A DNA stretch of 64,000 bases from Halomonas meridiana (GTDB lineage: Bacteria; Pseudomonadota; Gammaproteobacteria; Pseudomonadales; Halomonadaceae), in NCBI RefSeq assembly GCF_009846525.1, contig NZ_CP024621.1, forward strand, positions 1,674,001-1,738,000, given 5' to 3'. Shown one piece after another: positions 24,636 to 35,758 of this stretch (positions within the stretch are counted from its first letter, which is position 1; every line of letters begins with the position of its first letter). Below the pieces are notes generated by a model, which worked only from the letters and a program-made list of their open reading frames with translations, was not told where the DNA came from and ran no database searches. The position numbers were made by a program, and so were the translations under genes.

Positions 24636-25469
24636 CTAGCGGGGAGAGAAGCGCCTCGCTAGGCCCGTCTCCGCGATCATGCGGGTCGAAATCTCCTCCA
24701 CGGAAAACCGCGTCGTATCGATGTAAGGAATGTGCATCGTTCGATACAGCGATTCCGCCTGCTCTACCTCCTGCAAGCATTGATCCATCGAGCTATAGCG
24801 GCTGTTGGGTCTGCGCTCATTGCGAATGGCCGATAGCCGACGGGCATCGATGGTCAAACCAAACAGCTTGTGTCGATGGGCTGCCAATGCCTTGGGCAGC
24901 TTAAGGTGGCCGTCTTCGTCCAGATCGTCCTCGGTCAGCGGGTAGTTGGCTGCACGAATACCGAATTGCAGCGCGAGATACAACGACGTGGGGGTTTTTC
25001 CGCAGCGAGAAACGCCTACCAGAATGATGTCGGCTTTGTCGTATTGGTGCGTGCGCGCACCATCGTCGTTATCCAGTGCAAAGTGGACCGAATGGATGCG
25101 ATCCATGTAGACATCGTCACTCCCGATGGAGTGAGTGCGACCGACGCTGTAGGAGGAGTGGGTTTCCAGCTCCTGTTCGAGCGGCTCCAGGAACGTCGAA
25201 AAAATATCCACTTTGAATCCTGATGCCTGACGAATGACGTTCCGGATGTTTTGATCCACTATGGTATCGATGATGATGGGGCGGTGACCGTCGCGGATAG
25301 CGGTGGACTCGATGATCTCGGCCAGCGCTTGGGCTTTCTCCACCGTATCGATATAGGGTTTGGTCAGCATGTTGATCTCGACATCGCTGAATTGGGCCAG
25401 CAGGCTGCGTCCCAAACTCTCTGCAGTGATGCCGGTACCATCGGAAATGAAAAAGGCCGTTCGCTTCAT
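24636..25469 (-). CDS. ppsR: Phosphoenolpyruvate synthase regulatory protein (kinase/pyrophosphorylase)
   Basis: DUF299-family bifunctional enzyme that inactivates PpsA by ADP-dependent threonine phosphorylation and reactivates it by Pi-dependent dephosphorylation. 277 residues, beginning [20 protein letters not shown], with the P-loop-like [15 protein letters not shown] at about residues 153-167 and the ending [15 protein letters not shown]. Divergent from its target ppsA, with a 234-base shared control region between them. Confidence 0.95.
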   Translation of the reverse strand: MKRTAFFISDGTGITAESLGRSLLAQFSDVEINMLTKPYIDTVEKAQALAEIIESTAIRDGHRPIIIDTIVDQNIRNVIRQASGFKVDIFSTFLEPLEQELETHSSYSVGRTHSIGSDDVYMDRIHSVHFALDNDDGARTHQYDKADIILVGVSRCGKTPTSLYLALQFGIRAANYPLTEDDLDEDGHLKLPKALAAHRHKLFGLTIDARRLSAIRNERRPNSRYSSMDQCLQEVEQAESLYRTMHIPYIDTTRFSVEEISTRMIAETGLARRFSPR

Positions 25470-25703
25470 AGACTGTTCCGCCAGCTAAGGGTGCATGATG
25501 CGTCTATTGTGGGCTGCGTCTGCCGTCAGCACAACGCTTCACCGTCACTACATAAAACGGCTATATCAGTGAGTTGTTGTAAAAATCCTCCACTCCCTTC
25601 GCTGTTAGACCAATGGCGAATAGGAACGCGTGGTGCTAGGGTGACAACGTCTAACAGTGTCGCCCTATGGGGTTGCAACAAAGTCTGAAAGCGAGGGGGT
25701 TGC

Positions 25704-28088
25704 GTGGAAGAGTACATTCTGTGGTTCGATCAGCTAGGTATGGCAGACGTCGAACGCGTGGGTGGTAAAAACGCCTCGCTGGGCGAGATGATTTCCAATC
25801 TGTCGGGGGTTGGCGTGACGGTGCCCGGCGGCTTCGCGACCACTGCCCACGCGTATCGCGAGTTTCTCTCCCATGAGGGGCTGAACGACCGCATTAATGA
25901 CACGCTCGCTCGCTTGGACGTTGACGATGTCAAAGCCCTGGCCGAAGCCGGTAAGACGATTCGTCAGTGGATCATCGATACGCCACTGCCTCCCGCTTTC
26001 GAGGCCGCGCTGCGCGATGCTTACGAAAAGCTCCAGGCTCAGCACCCCAGTCTGAAAGTCGCCGTTCGCAGCTCTGCCACTGCAGAAGATCTGCCGGACG
26101 CCTCTTTTGCAGGGCAGCAAGAGACCTTCTTGAACATCGAAGGGTTTGCCAATATCAAACACGCCGTGCATGAAGTGTTTGCTTCGCTGTTCAACGATCG
26201 CGCCATTTCCTACCGCGTTCACCGTGGCTACGCTCATGAAAACGTGGCGCTATCAGCAGGCGTCCAGAAGATGGTGCGCTCTGAAACCGGTGCTTCCGGC
26301 GTAATGTTTACCCTCGATACGGAGTCAGGCTACCGCGATGCCGTCTTCGTCACGGCCTCATGGGGGTTGGGTGAAACCGTGGTACAGGGGGCTGTCAATC
26401 CCGACGAGTTTTATGTGCACAAGCCCACTTTGGCCGCAGGTCGCCCGGCGGTGCTGCGCCGCACGCTGGGGTCCAAGCTGATCAAGATGGTTTATGGGCA
26501 AGATGCTAGCGCCGGTAAGTCCGTCGACACCGTCGATGTACCTTTCAAAGATCGCGGTCGCTTCTGTATCAACGATGAGCAGGTGATGGACCTCGCCCGT
26601 CAGGCGGTGACCATCGAGCAACACTACCAGCGCCCGATGGACATCGAGTGGGCGCTGGATGGCGACGATGGAAAGCTCTACATCGTACAGGCGCGTCCGG
26701 AAACCGTGGTGTCTCAGCAGGAGGGCGGGAAGCTCGAACGCTTCCAGCTACGCGAAAAGGGCCGCACCCTGATTACCGGTCGCGCCATCGGTCAGCGTAT
26801 TGGACGTGGGGCGGTCAAGATCGTCTTGAGTCCCGATGAGATGGACAACATTCAGGAAGGCGACATCCTGGTCACCGATATGACGGACCCCGACTGGGAG
26901 CCGATCATGAAGCGCGCTTCGGCCATCGTGACGAACCGTGGTGGCCGCACCTGCCACGCGGCCATCATTGCCCGTGAGCTGGGTATTCCGGCGGTGGTGG
27001 GCTGTGGCGATGCCACAACGCAGCTTCAGGAAGGTACCGACGTAACGGTGTCCTGTGCAGAAGGCGACACTGGTCACGTGTATGAAGGGCTATTGGCCTT
27101 TGACTGCAACGTGTCCAGCGTCGATTCGATGCCGGAAATCCCCTTTAAAATCATGATGAACGTGGGTAACCCAGATCGTGCGTTCGGCTTTGCAAGCTTA
27201 CCCCATGCTGGGGTTGGCCTCGCGCGACTGGAGTTCATCATCAACCGCATGATCGGTGTGCACCCGAAAGCGCTGCTGGAATACGATACGCTGCCTGCCG
27301 ATCTTCAACAGGTGATCGACCTGCGTACCGCTGGCTATGCCGACCCGGTGAGCTTCTACGTCGATAAGCTGGTCGAAGGGATCTCCACGCTGGCAGCAGC
27401 ATTCTACCCGCAACGAGTGATCGTCCGCCTGTCGGATTTCAAATCCAACGAGTATGAAAACCTGATTGGCGGCAAACTCTATGAGCCGGGCGAAGAGAAC
27501 CCGATGCTGGGCTTCCGTGGTGCTTCCCGCTATATTTCGGACGCATTTCGTCCCTGCTTCGAGCTCGAGTGTCGCGCGTTGAAGCGCGTGCGTGACGAGA
27601 TGGGCTTCACGAACGTCGAAATCATGGTGCCATTCGTTCGCACCACCGACGAGGCACGCGAAGTAGTGGACCTGCTGGCCGCTAACGGCTTACCGCGTGG
27701 CGGGGACGAACATCCAGACGGTTTGAAAGTCATCATGATGTGCGAGCTGCCAGCCAATGCGCTGCTGGCGGATGAGTTCCTCGAGTACTTCGACGGTTTC
27801 TCGATCGGGTCGAACGATCTTACCCAGCTAACCCTGGGCTTAGATCGGGATTCCGGCATAGTGGCGCATCTGTTCGATGAACGTAATCCCGCAGTGAAAA
27901 AGCTGCTCGCCATGGCGATCAAAGCCTGTAAAGAGAAGGGTAAGTACGTGGGCATTTGCGGCCAGGGGCCGTCCGACCACCCGGATCTTGCTAAGTGGTT
28001 GATGGAGCAGGGTATCGATTCGGTGTCGCTCAACCCTGATGCGGTCCTGGAAACTTGGTTCATGCTGGCAGGTGAAACCATCGCCTAA
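25704..28088 (+). CDS. ppsA: Phosphoenolpyruvate synthase
   Basis: Makes PEP from pyruvate with ATP giving AMP and Pi, for gluconeogenesis. 794 residues, full length. It shows the N-terminal ATP-grasp part ([39 protein letters not shown]), the phosphohistidine loop [15 protein letters not shown] near residue 419, and the C-terminal PEP-binding barrel ending with [17 protein letters not shown] and GICGQGPSD. Translation starts at GTG (25704) behind a GAGGGGG ribosome site. Regulated by the divergent PpsR. Confidence 0.96.
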   Translation: MEEYILWFDQLGMADVERVGGKNASLGEMISNLSGVGVTVPGGFATTAHAYREFLSHEGLNDRINDTLARLDVDDVKALAEAGKTIRQWIIDTPLPPAFEAALRDAYEKLQAQHPSLKVAVRSSATAEDLPDASFAGQQETFLNIEGFANIKHAVHEVFASLFNDRAISYRVHRGYAHENVALSAGVQKMVRSETGASGVMFTLDTESGYRDAVFVTASWGLGETVVQGAVNPDEFYVHKPTLAAGRPAVLRRTLGSKLIKMVYGQDASAGKSVDTVDVPFKDRGRFCINDEQVMDLARQAVTIEQHYQRPMDIEWALDGDDGKLYIVQARPETVVSQQEGGKLERFQLREKGRTLITGRAIGQRIGRGAVKIVLSPDEMDNIQEGDILVTDMTDPDWEPIMKRASAIVTNRGGRTCHAAIIARELGIPAVVGCGDATTQLQEGTDVTVSCAEGDTGHVYEGLLAFDCNVSSVDSMPEIPFKIMMNVGNPDRAFGFASLPHAGVGLARLEFIINRMIGVHPKALLEYDTLPADLQQVIDLRTAGYADPVSFYVDKLVEGISTLAAAFYPQRVIVRLSDFKSNEYENLIGGKLYEPGEENPMLGFRGASRYISDAFRPCFELECRALKRVRDEMGFTNVEIMVPFVRTTDEAREVVDLLAANGLPRGGDEHPDGLKVIMMCELPANALLADEFLEYFDGFSIGSNDLTQLTLGLDRDSGIVAHLFDERNPAVKKLLAMAIKACKEKGKYVGICGQGPSDHPDLAKWLMEQGIDSVSLNPDAVLETWFMLAGETIA

Positions 28089-28123
28089 CGCATTGTTCAT
28101 ACGCTTAGCGTGCTTGCTATTTT

Positions 28124-28158
28124 GCGCCCGACCATTGTGTCGGGCGCAGTCGTTTTAT
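28124..28158 (+). terminator. Terminator after ppsA
   Basis: Perfect 9-bp stem GCGCCCGAC/GTCGGGCGC with a six-base loop, followed by AGTCGTTTTA. The T tract is delayed and short, so the strength is moderate. Confidence 0.65.
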
Positions 28159-28241
28159 AGGCTACGCTGTTGTTTGAACGACGACCGGGCGATTCCGCCT
28201 AGGATGTTAACGTCAGCGCGAAGGTTTCAAGGAGAAAAGCG

Positions 28242-30028
28242 ATGCGGCCAACAAGGGCACTCTCACTGACTGGTTTACTGCTGGTGCCAATGGTGAGCTG
28301 GGGGTTTAGTTACGAGACACCCTCCATTACACCGGAAGTGGGATCAGGTTTCGAAGAGAAGCCCGGTTGGGCGGCTGACACCTTTGCCGTGGCGGCAGCG
28401 AACCCGCTAGCCACCGATGCAGGCTACCAAGTGCTCAAAGCGGGTGGCAATGCCATCGATGCGGCAGTAGCCGTACAAATGGTATTGACGCTGGTCGAAC
28501 CGCAGTCCAGCGGTATCGGCGGTGGCGCTTTTTTAATGCACTTCGACGGAGCGAAGGTGCAAGCCTACGATGGCCGCGAAACGGCGCCTGCCGCAGCCAC
28601 TGGGGAGCTGTTCATGGAAAACGGTGAGCCGCTGCCCTTTATGGATGCCGTGGCCAGCGGTCTCTCAGTGGGTGTGCCCGGTACGGTACGCATGTTGGAG
28701 CAAGCCCACGCCGAGCACGGACAGCTCCCTTGGGAAGCGCTCTTCGAGCCTGCGATCACGTTGGCAGAGGAGGGGTTTGCCGTCAGTCAGCGACTGCATA
28801 CCAGCCTTGCCAACGACGAGGCCTTGCGTCAGAACGAGCGTGCCCGGGCATTTTACTACACAGCCGATGGCGAACCTCTTGAGGTGGGTTCCTCCCTAAA
28901 AAATCCTGCGTTGGCTGCCATTTTGCGCCTTATCGCGGAGGAAGGCAGCGCCGCATTTTATGAAGGAGCGGTCGCGGAGGATTTGGTCGAGCAAGTGCAA
29001 TCACACCCCGTCCGGCCAGGTACCATCACGCTGGAGGATATCAGCGGTTATCAGTCGTTAGAGCGTGAGCCGCTGTGTACTCCCTGGCAGCAGTGGGAGG
29101 TGTGTGGTTTTCCTCCCCCCTCGTCGGGTCATCTTACCGTCATGCAGATTCTAGGCATGATGGACCAGCAGCCGCTGCTCGAAGCGCCGCTGGAGGATGG
29201 CGTGACCAGTAGCGGTTGGTTGCATCAGTTCTTGGAAGCCTCTCGACTGGCCTTTGCTGACCGTGGTCGCTACATCGCCGATCCTGACTTCGTCGATGCA
29301 CCCGGCGGCGACTGGTCGCTGATGCTGGCGCCCGATTACCTGGACAAGCGTAGCCAGCTCATCGGCGACGAGAGCATGGGAGAAAGCGCCGAGCCTGGTA
29401 ACCCAGGCGAACTCACCGTTAGCTTTGCCAGCCAGCCGGAGCAGCCCGAGTATGGCACGAGCCACATCAGCATCGTCGATGCCGACGGCAATGCCATCGC
29501 TATGACCACGACGATCGAACAGGCCTTTGGATCACGACTACTGGCGGATGGCGGGACCGACCTGCCCGGCGGTTACTTGCTCAACAATGAGCTAACGGAT
29601 TTCTCGTTTACCCCAGAGATCGATGGCCAGCCAGTGGCCAACCGCGTCGAGCCGGGTAAGCGACCCCGCTCTAGCATGAGCCCGACTCTGGTGTTCGACC
29701 AGGAAAGCGGTGACCTGGTGGCGAGCCTAGGCTCCCCGGGGGGAGCGGCCATCATTCACTACACGGCGCGCACGCTGGCGGCCATGCGCGATTGGGGGTT
29801 GAACGCTCAAGAGGCGTTGAATCTCCCCCACGCGATTACCCTAGGGGGGATGTTTACCTGGAAGAGGGGCGTTTTCCCGAATCGACGATCGAATCTCTGC
29901 GTGAGCGTGGCCATACCGTCAGTGAGCGTGAGTTAACGAGCGGCTTGCAAGCCATCCAGCGTTTGGAAGATGGCACCCTGTACGGTGGAGCCGACCCTCG
30001 TCGTGAAGGCGTCGTCATGGGCGAGTAA
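28242..30028 (+). pseudogene. ggt: Gamma-glutamyltransferase, broken by a one-base frameshift near the 3' end
   Basis: Periplasmic gamma-glutamyl transferase/hydrolase that degrades glutathione; the precursor self-cleaves to two subunits. A signal peptide (about 1-22) is followed by NPLATDAGYQVLKAGGNAIDAAVA and SSGIGGGAFLM. The catalytic Thr that starts the small subunit is in YGTSHISIVDADGNA near residue 406, and GSPGGAAII follows. The frame then breaks at a run of six G (29844-29849) after HAITLGG and runs off into unrelated sequence ending at 29936. The frame one base earlier continues the family C-terminus (DVYLEEGRFPESTIESL to GTLYGGADPRREG) and stops at 30028. With seven G the protein would be 595 residues and intact. 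Probably a sequencing error; phase variation or true loss is possible. Confidence 0.88.
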
Positions 30029-30037
30029 GACTCGCTG

Positions 30038-31924
30038 TCACTGGCGTAGCCAGTTACGTAGCTTGACCAACATGAGGCCGCCGTCGCTGAGAGCACGGCG
30101 GTCTTCTATGAGAGCACGCAGCCGATCTGGGTAGTCGGTGATGATGGCATCGACCCCTAAGTCAATCAGCGCCGACATGCGTGCTCGGTCATTGACCGTC
30201 CAGGCATGAATTTCGTACCCAAAACGAGCCGCCAAACGAACTTCCTGTCCGCTAATACGGTTATGACGCAGCCCCAGCGCGTCAAACTGGCGACGATCCA
30301 GCGTGCCCGGCAGTATTAGCTGCGCCAGCAGTGTCACCCGTAGTTCGGGCGCCTGCGCTTTGATGAAGCGTACCAAGTCAGGTGACATGGTCGCCATGCG
30401 CATCTCCATCAGCGCATTGGGAAAACCGCAAGCGGCCATGCCGGTCAGTGCGCTCTGCTGCGTTGCCCAGCAGCGATAGCGAATGTCACTCTCCTGATTC
30501 AGCGTCTCGATGACCGCGTGTGCGAGCGCTTGCTCTTGGCCCGGTAGCGCTTTCATATCGATCATCAGTGACGCTCGACCGCGAACGGTGCGCAAGGCGT
30601 CATCCAGCCCAGCGATGCGCTCGTTCTGGAACGCGTCGCCAAACCAGCTGCCTACATCGATGTCGTTCAACTCTCGACGCGTCAGGTCACCAAATTCCCG
30701 TGGATCGCCGGTGAGCCGAGCAAGCGTGCGGTCGTGATACAGCATGACCTGTTGATCGGCGCTCAAACGAACATCCAGCTCAACGGCGTGGGCTCCATCC
30801 TCCAGTGCCTGCGTGACGGCCGCCAGCGTATTCTCCGGTGCCACCATGGAGCTGCCGCGATGGGCAATGATGGTTACGCTGTCGCGGATCTCGAAGCTGT
30901 TGAGAATCCACCATGCTTGCAGACCTGCCAAAAGCAGGACACTGAGCTCCAGTGCCCATGCCATGCGTCCAGAGTGTGCATCGGCCGACGGTGGCGCTGG
31001 GCGGGGTTCTTGATGGGCCAGTTGTACGTATAGACAAGCCGACAGCAGAGCGTTAGTGGCAATACCCAGAAAGGTTAGGGTCAGGGTGATTAATACGTAG
31101 CCAGTCAAGTAGGCCAGCATCGCCGGTATCAACAAGGCGTTATGCTCGGGGAGCCACCACAGTAGCGGCGTGACTATGCTGTCGAACAGCCATGTAATGA
31201 CGATGGGTAGGCTGATGATGATCACTAACAGAGTAAGTACCGCGCCGCCAATCGAACGATGCCAGCCGCGGGTCAAGCGAACGCTTCGTTTTAGCGCTTG
31301 TAAAGGCGAGCAGGTTTCCAAGGCCACGAGCGGCAGTGCCAACAGCCAGCGTAAGTACAGCCATGCGGCTAGCAGCAGCCACAGCGTGACGAGCGGAAGC
31401 ACGCACGCCAGAAAATACCACAGCACCGGTGGGCGGACGCGCTGAAGATAGTAAGGATCGATGCCGCTCAGCCACAGCTCATACAGCCACGTCAGCGCCA
31501 ACATAAAGGGGGCCATGAGCAGCAGGTGGCTGCCCACTTGCAGGATGACCAGCAGCGCCAGCGCCGGAAGTCGGCGAGTGCTTAGCCACAACGCCTCGAA
31601 TGCCAGTCGGTAGTGGTGGTCTTTCGGCCTCACCGCAACGTGCAACATACCCGCCTGCTGCCAGTAGATCAGTAAAAACGTCAGGCCAAGGCCGACCAGC
31701 ATGACCAGTAACCCTGTAGGGCTGAAAAGCAGCGCCAAGAGCGCGTCCGTCGTAACCACCGTGCGATTGAGCTGCGCCAGCAAGCGCTGGGACAGCCAAG
31801 CAACGGCTGGAACCAATAAGGCAGAGGCCAGCAGGGTAAACAGCAGGTGATAAGCAATCAGTGGACGGAGATGGTCTCGCAGGGTGCGAAGGAGGGCATG
31901 GCCTAATGAGGTGAGCGGCTGCAT
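30038..31924 (-). CDS. Glycerophosphodiester phosphodiesterase with N-terminal membrane domain
   Basis: A 628-residue two-part protein. Residues 1 to about 335 hold six or more membrane helices matching the GDPD-associated membrane domain (PF10110 type). From about residue 355 a GDPD domain follows, with IAHRGSSMVAPENTL, ELDVRLSADQQVMLYHDRTL carrying metal ligands Glu, Asp and His, and VNDRARMSALIDLGVDAIITDYPD at the end. It hydrolyses glycerophosphodiesters to glycerol-3-phosphate and an alcohol, or acts on a related membrane-linked substrate. The start is uncertain: ATG at 31924 fits the first hydrophobic stretch; ATG at 31981 adds 19 residues. Follows rraA on the same strand. Confidence 0.83.
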   Translation of the reverse strand: MQPLTSLGHALLRTLRDHLRPLIAYHLLFTLLASALLVPAVAWLSQRLLAQLNRTVVTTDALLALLFSPTGLLVMLVGLGLTFLLIYWQQAGMLHVAVRPKDHHYRLAFEALWLSTRRLPALALLVILQVGSHLLLMAPFMLALTWLYELWLSGIDPYYLQRVRPPVLWYFLACVLPLVTLWLLLAAWLYLRWLLALPLVALETCSPLQALKRSVRLTRGWHRSIGGAVLTLLVIIISLPIVITWLFDSIVTPLLWWLPEHNALLIPAMLAYLTGYVLITLTLTFLGIATNALLSACLYVQLAHQEPRPAPPSADAHSGRMAWALELSVLLLAGLQAWWILNSFEIRDSVTIIAHRGSSMVAPENTLAAVTQALEDGAHAVELDVRLSADQQVMLYHDRTLARLTGDPREFGDLTRRELNDIDVGSWFGDAFQNERIAGLDDALRTVRGRASLMIDMKALPGQEQALAHAVIETLNQESDIRYRCWATQQSALTGMAACGFPNALMEMRMATMSPDLVRFIKAQAPELRVTLLAQLILPGTLDRRQFDALGLRHNRISGQEVRLAARFGYEIHAWTVNDRARMSALIDLGVDAIITDYPDRLRALIEDRRALSDGGLMLVKLRNWLRQ

Positions 31925-31987
31925 GGTCACAAAAGTGTCAGAGTGAAGCCTCAGGGTGGCACTCTCTGCCACCCCTGGCAAGTGGGT

Positions 31988-32482
31988 TCAAGAGAGCTTT
32001 AACGGCTGCTCGGCTATGAGAATGCCGTTGTTGTCGGCATAGAGCCATTGACCAACGCGCAGCGTGACACCCGCAAACGTAACCGCAACGTCTCGCTGGC
32101 CCTCGCCGCGTTTATCACTCTTACGTGGGTGGCTGCCCAGTGCCTGGACACCTAGTGGAAGGGTGGCCAGGATATCGACATCTCGGACACAGCCATACAT
32201 GACGACCCCGGCCCAGCCGTTTTGTGCGGCCTGCTCCGCTAGCATGTCGCCGAGCATGGCGCAGCGATGCGACCCACCAGCATCCACTACCAGCACGGCG
32301 CCTTCACCGGGCTCCGCCACGGCCTGCTTCACTAGGGAGTTGTCCTCGAAGCACTTTACCGTACGAATGGGACCATAAAAGCTGTCGACACCGCCGAAGT
32401 TTGCAAAGAGAGGCTCGAGCACCTCGACATCGGGGTAAGCGTCGCACAGATCGGGGGTAACCACTTGAGTTGTCGTTGTCAT
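31988..32482 (-). CDS. rraA: Ribonuclease E activity regulator RraA
   Basis: Trimeric protein that inhibits RNase E by binding its C-terminal scaffold. 164 residues with [50 protein letters not shown] and [15 protein letters not shown], matching RraA throughout. ATG at 32482 follows CAGGAGT; an in-frame ATG at 32515 lacks a site. Because aldolase members of this fold share the core, the RraA role is by overall similarity. Confidence 0.9.
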   Translation of the reverse strand: MTTTTQVVTPDLCDAYPDVEVLEPLFANFGGVDSFYGPIRTVKCFEDNSLVKQAVAEPGEGAVLVVDAGGSHRCAMLGDMLAEQAAQNGWAGVVMYGCVRDVDILATLPLGVQALGSHPRKSDKRGEGQRDVAVTFAGVTLRVGQWLYADNNGILIAEQPLKLS

Positions 32483-32522
32483 CGTTGACTCCTGTGTTGA
32501 CGGCACTATGTTCATAGCGGCA

Positions 32523-32556
32523 TAAAAAACGCCCCGTCCTTGAAAGGAAGGGGCGT
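32523..32556 (-). terminator. Rho-independent terminator after acnB
   Basis: On the minus strand AACGCCCC and GGGGCGTT pair with an inner stem of C/T and G/A bases, followed by TTTTTTAT. It lies about 80 bases past the acnB stop and before rraA. Confidence 0.8.
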
Positions 32557-32633
32557 TCTGTCATCGGCTCAGCGAGGCATTACCCTGGCTGCGATGTTGC
32601 GAGCATCGGCGATGGGTCGGTGCCACGAAGCAT

Positions 32634-35236
32634 TTACGCTTCTTGAGCAACCGGAATCACGTTCGAGGCGATTTTTTGATACTCCTCGATTTCGTGGAAG
32701 TTCATGTAACGATAGATCTCGCCTGCCATGGCGTCAAACTCGCCCATGTAACGCTGATACTCATCAACGGTGGGCAGGCGACCTTCTACAGCGGCAACCG
32801 CTGCCAGCTCTGCTGAGGCGAGGTAGACATTGGCACCATCGCCCAGGCGGTTCGGGAAGTTACGTGTAGACGTGGACACCACGGTGCTCTTCGCGGCAAC
32901 GCGTGCCTGGTTACCCATACACAGTGAACATCCCGGCATTTCCATGCGAGCGCCTGCACGGCCGTAGATGCCGTAGTAACCCTCTTCGGTCAGCTGGTGC
33001 TGATCCATTTTGGTCGGCGGCGCGAGCCACAGACGGGTTTTCAGACTGCCCGCAGGCTGTTTCTCGAGCAATTTACCTGCCGCGCGGAAGTGACCGATGT
33101 TGGTCATGCACGAACCGATAAACACTTCGTCGATTTTTTCACCGGCAACGTCAGACAGTAAGCGGGCGTCGTCCGGGTCGTTCGGGGCGCAAAGAACCGG
33201 CTCTTTGATGTCAGAGAGATCGATCTCGATGACTTCGGCGTATTCGGCGTCTTTGTCGGCACGCATCAGACTCGGGTTCGCCAGCCATGCTTCCATGCCT
33301 TCGATACGGCGGCTAATAGTACGCTCATCACCGTAACCGTTGGCAATCATCCACTTCAGCAGTGTGATGTTGGATTTCAGGTACTCGGTCACGCTCTCTT
33401 CGGACAGCGTGATGGTACAGCCAGCGGCGCTGCGCTCAGCGGAGGCGTCGGAAAGCTCGAATGCCTGCTCGACGGTGAGGTCTTCCAGGCCTTCGATCTC
33501 CAGCACGCGACCGGAGAAGGCGTTTTTCTTGCCGGATTTCTCGACGGTCAGCAGGCCCTGCTTGATGGCGTACAGCGGAATGGCATGAACCAGGTCGCGC
33601 AGCGTGACGCCCGGCTGGCGCTTGCCTTTGAAGCGCACCAGCACGGACTCTGGCATGTCCAGCGGCATGACGCCGGTCGCGGCGGCGAAGGCCACCAGGC
33701 CAGAACCGGCAGGGAACGAAATGCCCAGGGGGAAGCGGGTGTGGGAGTCACCGCCGGTGCCCACGGTGTCGGGCAGCAGCATGCGGTTCAGCCAGCTGTG
33801 GATGATGCCGTCGCCGGGGCGCAGCGAGACGCCACCACGGTTCATGATGAAGTCCGGCAGGGTGTGGTGAGTGTCCACGTCCACCGGCTTCGGATATGCC
33901 GCCGTGTGGCAGAACGACTGCATGACCAGATCGGCTTGGAAACCAAGACATGCCAGGTCTTTCAGCTCGTCACGGGTCATCGGCCCCGTGGTATCCTGAG
34001 AGCCTACGGTGGTCATCTTCGGTTCGCAGTACATGCCGGGACGAACGCCGTCCATGCCGCAAGCCTTACCCACCATCTTCTGCGCTAGCGTAAAGCCTTT
34101 GCCGGTATCGGCCGGCTGATCTGGCAGGCGGAAGACATCAGAGGGCGCTAAGCCCAACGACTCACGCGCTTTGCCGGTCAGGCCTCGGCCAATGATCAAC
34201 GGAATGCGGCCGCCAGCACGCACCTCATCAAGAATGAGCTGAGTTTTCAGTTCGAAGGTGGTCAGCACGTCATCAGTGCCGTGTTTGCACACTTTGCCTT
34301 CATAGGGGTAAACGTCGATGACGTCGCCCATTTCCAGTTTGGAAACGTCCATTTCTACGGGCAGTGCACCGGAGTCTTCCATGGTGTTGAAAAAGATCGG
34401 TGCGATTTTGCCGCCAAAGCAGAAACCGCCAGCACGCTTGTTCGGGACATAAGGAATGTCGTCACCGAAGAACCACAGTACGGAGTTGGTGGCGGATTTA
34501 CGCGAAGAGCCGGTGCCGACGACGTCGCCGACATAGGCCACTGGAAAGCCTTTGGCTTTGACGTCTTCGATCTGCTTGAGCGGGCCCGTGGTACCCGGTA
34601 CTTCAGGCTCGATGCCTTCGCGCTCGTTTTTGAGCATGGCGTTGGCATGCAGCGGGATATCGGGGCGTGACCAAGCGTCCGGGGCGGGGGAGAGATCGTC
34701 GGTGTTGGTTTCACCGGGTACCTTGAACACGGTGAGGGTGATTTTCTCTTCCAGCGCCGGCTTGGAGAGGAACCACTCGGCATCGGCCCATGATTGGATC
34801 ACATCTTTGGCGACGGCATTGCCTTGTTTGGCGCGCTCTTCCACATCGTGGAAAGCATCGAACATCAGCAGAGTGTGCTTGAGCTGTTCACCGGCTTCGC
34901 GGGCCAGTTCTTCGTTATCCAGCAGCTCCACCATAGAGACGATGTTGTAACCGCCCTGCATGGTGCCGAGCAGCTTGACGGCATGAATTTTGTCGATCAG
35001 AGGAGAGGTTGCTTCCCCTTTGGCAATCGCGGTCAAAAAGCCGGCTTTGACGTAAGCCGCTTCGTCGACACCGGGGGCACGCGGTTGGTGATCAAGTCGA
35101 GGATGAACTCCTCTTCACCGGCCGGGGGCGCTTTGAGCAATTCGATCAAGGCCGCGACTTGCTCGGCAGTCAGGGGCTTGGGTGGGACGCCCTCTGCGGC
35201 GCGTTCCTCGACATGTTGGCGGTAAGCTTCAAGCAC
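32634..35236 (-). pseudogene. acnB: Aconitate hydratase B, broken by a one-base frameshift near the 5' end
   Basis: AcnB is the main TCA-cycle aconitase (citrate to isocitrate via cis-aconitate) with a 4Fe-4S cluster. Translation starts at GTG 35236 behind GAGAGG, giving MLEAYRQHVEERAAEGVPPKPL as in E. coli. After NRVPP, at 35068-35075, the frame breaks: the sequence reads CCCCCGGTGTC where one more G would give [20 protein letters not shown]. From there the other frame is complete to 32634, with [11 protein letters not shown] and [12 protein letters not shown] carrying the cluster cysteines. With one base added the protein is 867 residues, E. coli AcnB being 865. In this state translation would end after 67 residues. 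A sequencing error is far more likely than loss of this gene. Confidence 0.92.
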
Positions 35237-35758
35237 GTTGGGGCCCTCTCATCTTCTTGGTAGTGATGACTCAGTGGTGCCGAACGACTGCTAGCACGGT
35301 GGGTGAGGCGTTCGGACACGTGACATACGCTTGACAAACAGCGTCTGGTGGATGAGCGAGATTCTACGGGAAACTGTCGACAATGTTAAGAAGCCAAGCT
35401 AAGTGCTTGCTTGTACTTTATGTTGAGGCGCTGATATTCGGCTCCTTCCAAGCCGTTTTTTTCGTTAATGTGCCTTATATCTGAAAGTTTTTTACCAATC
35501 GGGGTGTTTTACGGTAAGGGCGGGTGTGATTATTGTGATGCCGCGTTACCATAGCCACTGATTTATAACGATGGATCGCGCGTCATTACGCGGTTTATGG
35601 GGTGTGTGGAGCACCAAATAAATCGGGCTTATATATTAGCGATATGCTATATGAGAATTGAGCCGTCATTTAATAAGCGGCCTTCGGTTATTAGGGAACA
35701 AACGCCAACGGCGTTTATATATTGTACAATAGTGTGATAAACGCTCGGTAGCGGTATT
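35237..35758. other. Intergenic region between acnB and miaE, relatively AT-rich
   Basis: 522 bases with no protein gene I can support. It holds the divergent promoters of acnB and miaE; a minus-strand TAGAAT at 35366-35361 is a -10 candidate for acnB, and TACAAT at 35725-35730 for miaE. Base composition from about 35400 is clearly richer in A and T than the flanking genes. Inverted repeats are present, for example AAACGCC/GGCGTTT at 35700-35716. A small RNA is possible but nothing decides it. Confidence 0.5.
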
